Assembly: GCA_964427535.1 (NCBI GenBank)
Contig: CAYRVF010000158.1
Location: 1-9,555 of the forward strand
Reading direction: 5' to 3'
DNA: 9,555 bases
Source: CAYRVF01 sp964427535
Lineage (GTDB): Bacteria > Chloroflexota > Ktedonobacteria > Ktedonobacterales > JADMIN01
Shown: piece by piece, positions 5,939 through 9,555 of the stretch
Layout: each line of letters begins with the position of its first letter
How positions within the stretch are numbered: the first letter of the stretch is position 1
The notes under the pieces: generated by a model
Told to the model about the DNA's origin: nothing
The model's input: only the letters and a program-made list of their open reading frames with translations
Databases searched by the model: none
Position numbers and translations under genes: made by a program

Positions 5939-7399
5939 ATGGACGACGACTTCGAGGTAGAAGTCACCGATCTGCGCTCCGGGCGTTCCTCCCGCCACGT
6001 CATAGAGAACAACTCCCAACCAGACATCGAACACGGCGACTCTGAGGCAGTTGCTGACGCGGCAGACGACAGCTTCGAGCGGACGAATCTCGACGGACGG
6101 CCTGAACATGGCCGCGCTGCCCTCTCGCTGCCACAGCGTCGACGACGCCAGATCAGCGGGCTCGCCGCCGGATGCGCGCTGCTGCTCGCCATCGTCGTCG
6201 CGTTTGCCAGCACACCCAACTCGAATGTCGCCATCCGCGCACTGCTCAATATTCCAACGGCGACGCCGACGACATCCCTCGCACCGGGAGAAGACGTGCT
6301 CATTCTGAGCAATGGCGTTCCCTGGGGACAGGTTGCGGTCGATGGTAAGCCCGTTCAGGTCACGGTGATTTCTCAGGGCCAGGGAAGCGCGATCTCGCTC
6401 AGCCGAGGGAAGCATGCTCTACAATATGTTGCCGCGCCTTTTGCTCGGCTACTCTGCACAATCAGCGTTCCGAAATCGGACCTCGATACCTGCCCACTGA
6501 CACCGACGCCTACCTATGGCGGGCTTCCGCCGGACATCCGCATCGTCAATCTAGGCGACGAACCAGAGAACTTGCCCACTCGCCCGCTGGCGGCACTCAA
6601 GTCAGCAATCGCTCACGTGATAGGGAATCCGTCCGCTCCGCTCACTATCGAGCCGGGTGACCACTACATTGATGCGAATGGAGTTCCTCACGTCGCGAGA
6701 GAACGCATGCTGGCCCAGCAAATTCTCGCGCTCGCCACGTACGACCAGCCGCAATATACGCCCTATTCTTTGCAAACCTGCCACACACTCTGTCAGGACT
6801 TCAGCAACAATCCTTCGATATGGTCGGTGCAGGCGCTCGTCATGTTGAACTGGCGCTACATGACCGTTAGTGGAGAGGTGTTCCCATCAGTGGCGCATGC
6901 GTACGTCAATCCGCAAACAAGCATACTTCCGTCGGTTGGGGTAAATGTCCAATGGGATGCGAAGGCTTCGTCGTGGCGTGTCACCGCTGAAAGCGATATC
7001 TCGTCAACCGGGCCGACGTACAGCGCGAACATCTCCTGTACAATGCTCTCTGACATCCAGAATCAGTTGGCACACCTGAGCAACGGCCCGCTTTCTTTGG
7101 CGACTATTCGGCCTCCTGATGAGACTGAAGGGTGTGCCGAGCGTGTTCATTTCGGACTCGCGAGTGAAGGTGGCCTCCCCGCGGCACCACCCAATCCATC
7201 AGACGCGCTGTTTCTGTACCGGTTGGGCGTGCTGACCGCCGTCAACCAGCAGGCCGCGGTTGCCGCGCCGGGCATCCCGCGCGCGAGCAGCCATGAGGCG
7301 GCGCTGGTGGCGCAGTGGGATGCGCAAATATCGGCGGCAGGAGATCCAATCGGCACGCCGTCTACTGGCTCCGCCGGGGGAGGCGCACCAGCACGGTAG
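5939..7399 (+). CDS. Single-pass membrane protein of unknown function, paralog 1
   Basis: A 486-residue protein I do not recognise as a characterised family. Layout: an acidic cytoplasmic N-terminus with MDDDFEVEVTDLRSGRSSR (1-19), basic residues at 67-70, one membrane helix at about 72-90, then a Thr/Pro linker (NIPTATPTTSLAPGED). With an inside N-terminus by the positive-inside rule, the remaining 390 residues are outside the membrane. Residues 122-182 (VPWGQVAVDGKPV then LSRGKHALQYVAAPF) resemble a PEGA-type beta module. Six extracytoplasmic cysteines (173, 185, 281, 285, 367, 399) recur with the same pair spacing in paralog 2, suggesting three disulfides. A conserved end block follows (YRLGVLTAVNQQAA, then IPRASSHEAALVAQW). 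The start at 5939 has AGGA 8 nt upstream and is fixed by identity with the other copy. No enzyme motif is visible; a surface-binding, sensing or anchoring role is a guess. Confidence 0.85.
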   Translation: MDDDFEVEVTDLRSGRSSRHVIENNSQPDIEHGDSEAVADAADDSFERTNLDGRPEHGRAALSLPQRRRRQISGLAAGCALLLAIVVAFASTPNSNVAIRALLNIPTATPTTSLAPGEDVLILSNGVPWGQVAVDGKPVQVTVISQGQGSAISLSRGKHALQYVAAPFARLLCTISVPKSDLDTCPLTPTPTYGGLPPDIRIVNLGDEPENLPTRPLAALKSAIAHVIGNPSAPLTIEPGDHYIDANGVPHVARERMLAQQILALATYDQPQYTPYSLQTCHTLCQDFSNNPSIWSVQALVMLNWRYMTVSGEVFPSVAHAYVNPQTSILPSVGVNVQWDAKASSWRVTAESDISSTGPTYSANISCTMLSDIQNQLAHLSNGPLSLATIRPPDETEGCAERVHFGLASEGGLPAAPPNPSDALFLYRLGVLTAVNQQAAVAAPGIPRASSHEAALVAQWDAQISAAGDPIGTPSTGSAGGGAPAR

Positions 7400-7423
7400 T
7401 TGTATGTGGAAGTCGCCGAACAA

Positions 7424-7452
7424 TTGACGCGCGCACTAGCCCGCCGTACAGT
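7424..7452 (+). promoter_or_regulatory. Promoter of the second paralogous membrane-protein gene
   Basis: TTGACG (7424-7429), 17 bp, TACAGT (7447-7452), beginning 25 bp after the stop of paralog 1. Same spacing, same -35 and a near-identical spacer end (CCGCCG) as the copy at 5835-5863. No terminator separates it from the upstream gene, so read-through is possible too. Confidence 0.65.
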
Positions 7453-7491
7453 GGACGTATGCTGCGAGTTGCGGCGACGACGAGCGCGACA

Positions 7492-7505
7492 CCGCCCCCT
7501 GGCGG
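7492..7505 (+). other. Small hairpin in the leader of paralog 2
   Basis: CCGCC (7492-7496) and GGCGG (7501-7505) form a perfect 5-bp stem with a 4-nt loop, ending 22 nt before the ATG at 7528 and just upstream of the Shine-Dalgarno GGAG. It could modulate ribosome access; a different stem occupies the equivalent leader of paralog 1. Confidence 0.3.
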
Positions 7506-7527
7506 CACACAGAGCGGAGATGAGCGG

Positions 7528-8949
7528 ATGGACGACGACTTCGAGGTAGAAGTCACCGATCTACGCTCTGGGCGCTCCTCCCGCCGCGTCGTAGGGGGAA
7601 GCGTCCAGCAGGAGACCGAGCGCGCCGGGCCGCTTGCCAGCGCCACCAACACCAGTGATGACGTCGAGGCGGACGACGGCCTCGAACGGACGACCCTCGA
7701 CGGGCAACCGGTTCGCCGCCGCGTGCGCCTTCCCATGACGACACGGCAGAGACGCCACATCGGTGCGCTCATTGCGAGCTGCGCGGTTCTGCTCGCCATC
7801 GTCGTCGCGTTTGTGAGCACACCCAACTCGTCGCGTGCCGTCGCAGGCCTGCTCAACATCCCCACGCCGACGCCGACGGCACCGATTCCGCTCGGCGGTG
7901 ACGAACTCGCGTTGACTGGGAGCGTTCCGTGGGGCACGCTGACGATCGACGGCAAACCGGTTCCGGCTCTTGCGGATGCGCTGATGCAGCAGTCGACGAT
8001 CTCGGTGGCTCGCGGGCGGCACGTGCTGCGCTATTCGGCGCCGCCGTTCGCGTCCCTCACCTGCACCATCAGCGTGCCGAAAGAGCACGATGATACATGC
8101 CCGCTCATTCCGGTGTCCAACTACAACGGCAATCTCTCGCCATTTGCCCGCGTCGTCGAGGTGGGCGATGTGCCAGAACGGCTGCCCGCGCGGCTGCTCA
8201 CCTCGCTGACGAACGATATCGCGACCCTGCTGCAACGCCCGTCCGCTCCGATCACCATCGAGCCGGGCGATCACTACGTCGACGCAAGTGGCGCGACGCA
8301 GGTGGCGACCGAGCCGATGCTGGCACAGCAGGTGCTCACGCTTGCGACGGGAGTGGGACAGCAATACGGACCCACGCCAGCGGAAACATGTAATTCGCTC
8401 TGTCCGTCGTTTCAAGAAGGAGGGCCCAACTGGATCGTGCAGGCGCTTGTCACCGAAGGCTGGCGCTACTCGACGTCGGACGGGCAGGCGCTCGGGTCAG
8501 TGGTGCCAGCACCGCCCGCACTCGGCGGGGGGTACTTGCCATCAGTGTCGGTGGAGGTGCGCTGGGATGCGTGGGCCTCTGCCTGGCGTGTCTCGCGGCC
8601 GCAGCCCGGGGAGCCGAATACGCCCATATATGACTCGAACGTGACGTGCTTTCTGCTCAACTTCGCGCAATCACAGGCGCTCCCTCCGTATGGCGGTGGC
8701 ACAGCCACGTACTCCATCGAGCCCGCTGACCCTACTGAGGGCTGCGCCGAGCAGATCCACTTTGGCGACAATGCGACATCCGGTCCAGTTCCGACACCTG
8801 ATCTGTCAGACCCGATCTATCTCTACAGACTGGGCGTACTGACCGCCGTCAACGACCAGGCCGCGACGGCTGCGCAAAGCATCCCGCGTGCGAGCAGCCA
8901 CGAGGCTGCACTGGTGGCGCAATGGCAGTCCGCTAGCCCGCATGGTTAG
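7528..8949 (+). CDS. Single-pass membrane protein of unknown function, paralog 2
   Basis: A 473-residue homolog of the preceding gene with the same layout: the identical 19-residue start, a basic patch (63-76), a membrane helix at about 78-96, linker NIPTPTPTAPIP, a PEGA-like stretch (VPWGTLTIDGKPV then VARGRHVLRYSAPPF, 133-174) and six extracytoplasmic cysteines at 179, 191, 288, 292, 374 and 406. The C-terminal block YRLGVLTAVNDQAA ... IPRASSHEAALVAQW is almost unchanged, while the extra Gly/Ser/Pro tail of paralog 1 is missing. The frame is open further upstream to an ATG at 7315, but that start would lie inside the previous gene. The ATG at 7528 is chosen because GGAG lies 8 nt before it, it follows the gene's own promoter, and it matches the first copy exactly. 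Function is unknown; strong retention of the two ends and the cysteines argues for a working protein. Confidence 0.85.
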   Translation: MDDDFEVEVTDLRSGRSSRRVVGGSVQQETERAGPLASATNTSDDVEADDGLERTTLDGQPVRRRVRLPMTTRQRRHIGALIASCAVLLAIVVAFVSTPNSSRAVAGLLNIPTPTPTAPIPLGGDELALTGSVPWGTLTIDGKPVPALADALMQQSTISVARGRHVLRYSAPPFASLTCTISVPKEHDDTCPLIPVSNYNGNLSPFARVVEVGDVPERLPARLLTSLTNDIATLLQRPSAPITIEPGDHYVDASGATQVATEPMLAQQVLTLATGVGQQYGPTPAETCNSLCPSFQEGGPNWIVQALVTEGWRYSTSDGQALGSVVPAPPALGGGYLPSVSVEVRWDAWASAWRVSRPQPGEPNTPIYDSNVTCFLLNFAQSQALPPYGGGTATYSIEPADPTEGCAEQIHFGDNATSGPVPTPDLSDPIYLYRLGVLTAVNDQAATAAQSIPRASSHEAALVAQWQSASPHG

Positions 8950-8973
8950 CGCCCCACCCGACCGCGGTGGGCG
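8950..8973 (+). other. Stem-loop directly after the stop of paralog 2
   Basis: CGCCC (8950-8954) plus ACC (8956-8958) pair with GGTGGGCG (8966-8973), with one bulged C and a 7-nt loop. It begins on the base after the stop codon. No T-run follows, so it is not a classical terminator; it may protect the mRNA end or help separate paralog 2 from the DUF402 gene. Confidence 0.35.
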
Positions 8974-9047
8974 ACAGGGGGACACGCCAGGCGCGGAGGC
9001 AAGGGAGCCAGTAGGTACATACAACACCCCGAGAAAGTTGCGCACAG

Positions 9048-9506
9048 GTGCTCGTTCACAAACTGAATCCACGTGGCGAGGTCATCATCTCCTATGAGGC
9101 CACGCTCGCCGAGCGGTTCCCGGATGGCGTCCGCCTCGACGCACGCTGGACGCGTCCCCCGCTGAAGCTAGGCTATACGACATTCGAGACTGGCGACCGC
9201 TTCGTCGAGTGGTTCTATACCGACCGCTGGTACAACATCTTCGAGATTCATACAGACGCGGGACTCCTAAAAGGCTGGTACTGCAACATCGCCGCGCCCG
9301 CACGCATCACCGACGACGCGGTGGCCTGCCGGGATCTGCTGCTCGACCTGTGGGTCAGCCCGGACGGCACGACGCTCGTGCTCGACGAAGACGAATTCGC
9401 CGCCGCCGACATCGAGGAGAGCGAGCGGGCTCGTGCGCTGGCCGCGCTGGATGAGCTGCGCGGACTGGTGGCGCGAGGCGCGGCGCCGTTTGGCGACGGA
9501 GCCTAG
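9048..9506 (+). CDS. DUF402 family protein
   Basis: A 152-residue cytoplasmic protein of the DUF402 family (PF04167). Family members include the B. subtilis YgaC and S. aureus Sa1684 type, the latter a nucleoside di/triphosphatase, and the RNA-binding FAU-1 C-terminal domain. The core is complete: VHKLNPRGEV (3-12), GDRFVEWFYTDRWYNIFEIH (49-68), LKGWYCNIAAPARI (74-87), then the acidic face LLLDLWVSPDG (97-107) and VLDEDEF (111-117), where metal-binding carboxylates sit in the family. A helical Ala/Glu/Arg-rich tail follows. The GTG at 9048 is the first start codon in the frame after an in-frame stop at 9012-9014 and gives the normal N-terminus. The ribosome site is poor (only GAGAAAG about 10 nt upstream). 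The activity of this subfamily is uncertain, and nothing links it functionally to the paralogs beside it. Confidence 0.88.
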   Translation: MLVHKLNPRGEVIISYEATLAERFPDGVRLDARWTRPPLKLGYTTFETGDRFVEWFYTDRWYNIFEIHTDAGLLKGWYCNIAAPARITDDAVACRDLLLDLWVSPDGTTLVLDEDEFAAADIEESERARALAALDELRGLVARGAAPFGDGA

Positions 9507-9555
9507 AGCAACTTTCAGGTTGGTTGAGCAGGCAGTACATAGCCGACGTGGGCGA

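Larger units (their letters stand above)
5835..8949 (+). repeat. Tandem duplication of a promoter plus membrane-protein gene
   Basis: Unit 1 runs from about 5835 to 7399 and unit 2 from about 7424 to 8949. Each has a matching promoter, leader and gene, head to tail. The two genes are clearly diverged at protein level over most of their length. They still share a 40-nt identical block spanning the start codon (5934-5973 and 7523-7562) and a 25-nt identical block in the membrane helix (6182-6206 and 7789-7813). The duplication is therefore not recent, and the identical blocks are under constraint or were homogenised by gene conversion. Confidence 0.85.

Noticed and set aside
7315..7527. Longer N-terminus for paralog 2 starting at 7315
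   Set aside because: It would start inside paralog 1 and include the promoter region. The ATG at 7528 has a ribosome site and matches the first copy exactly.
9507..9555. End of the window after the DUF402 gene
   Set aside because: Too short to judge; no start, hairpin or promoter could be supported.

Overview
The window is GC-rich bacterial DNA. Its proteins look most like those of Chloroflexota (green non-sulfur lineage, possibly Ktedonobacteria-like). This rests on general resemblance only: a Thr/Pro (PTPTPT) linker after single membrane anchors, a Gly/Ser-rich linker after the lipoprotein Cys, the branched-chain aminotransferase subtype and the DUF402 subtype. No rRNA, tRNA, CRISPR array or transposase is visible. 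The ten-N run at 1101-1110 shows this is a draft scaffold.

Left part, minus strand (3100 down to 1): a BMP/PnrA-type ABC importer. A substrate-binding lipoprotein (2036-3100) is followed by two membrane permeases (636-1917, and 1-619, which runs off the edge). These are the nucleoside/purine-type BMP permease pair. No ATPase lies between the binding protein and the permeases. The first permease looks frameshifted at the N run, but both flanks end in the same GCT codon and join perfectly as RYA-GINV, so the break is almost certainly a scaffolding artefact.

Middle part, minus strand (5696 down to 3597): arginase (rocF) followed by a branched-chain amino-acid aminotransferase (ilvE). Each has its own promoter-like sequence. 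The arginase -10 lies inside a perfect palindrome, and ilvE has a perfect TTGACA -35 with a 17-bp spacer and a folded leader. Both act in amino-acid nitrogen metabolism, but separate promoters suggest separate control. Between ilvE and the BMP gene is a roughly 500-bp stretch without a gene that carries three strong inverted repeats.

Right part, plus strand (5835 to 9506): a tandem duplication of a promoter plus a gene for a single-pass membrane protein. Each copy has a conserved acidic cytoplasmic N-terminus, one membrane helix, a PTPT-type linker and a large extracytoplasmic part with a PEGA-like module and six conserved cysteines. I recognise no established function for this pair, and it is the least explained part of the window. 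A DUF402 protein (9048-9506) follows. The two tandem promoters match each other (TTGACG, 17 bp, TACACT or TACAGT), so each copy is probably transcribed on its own.
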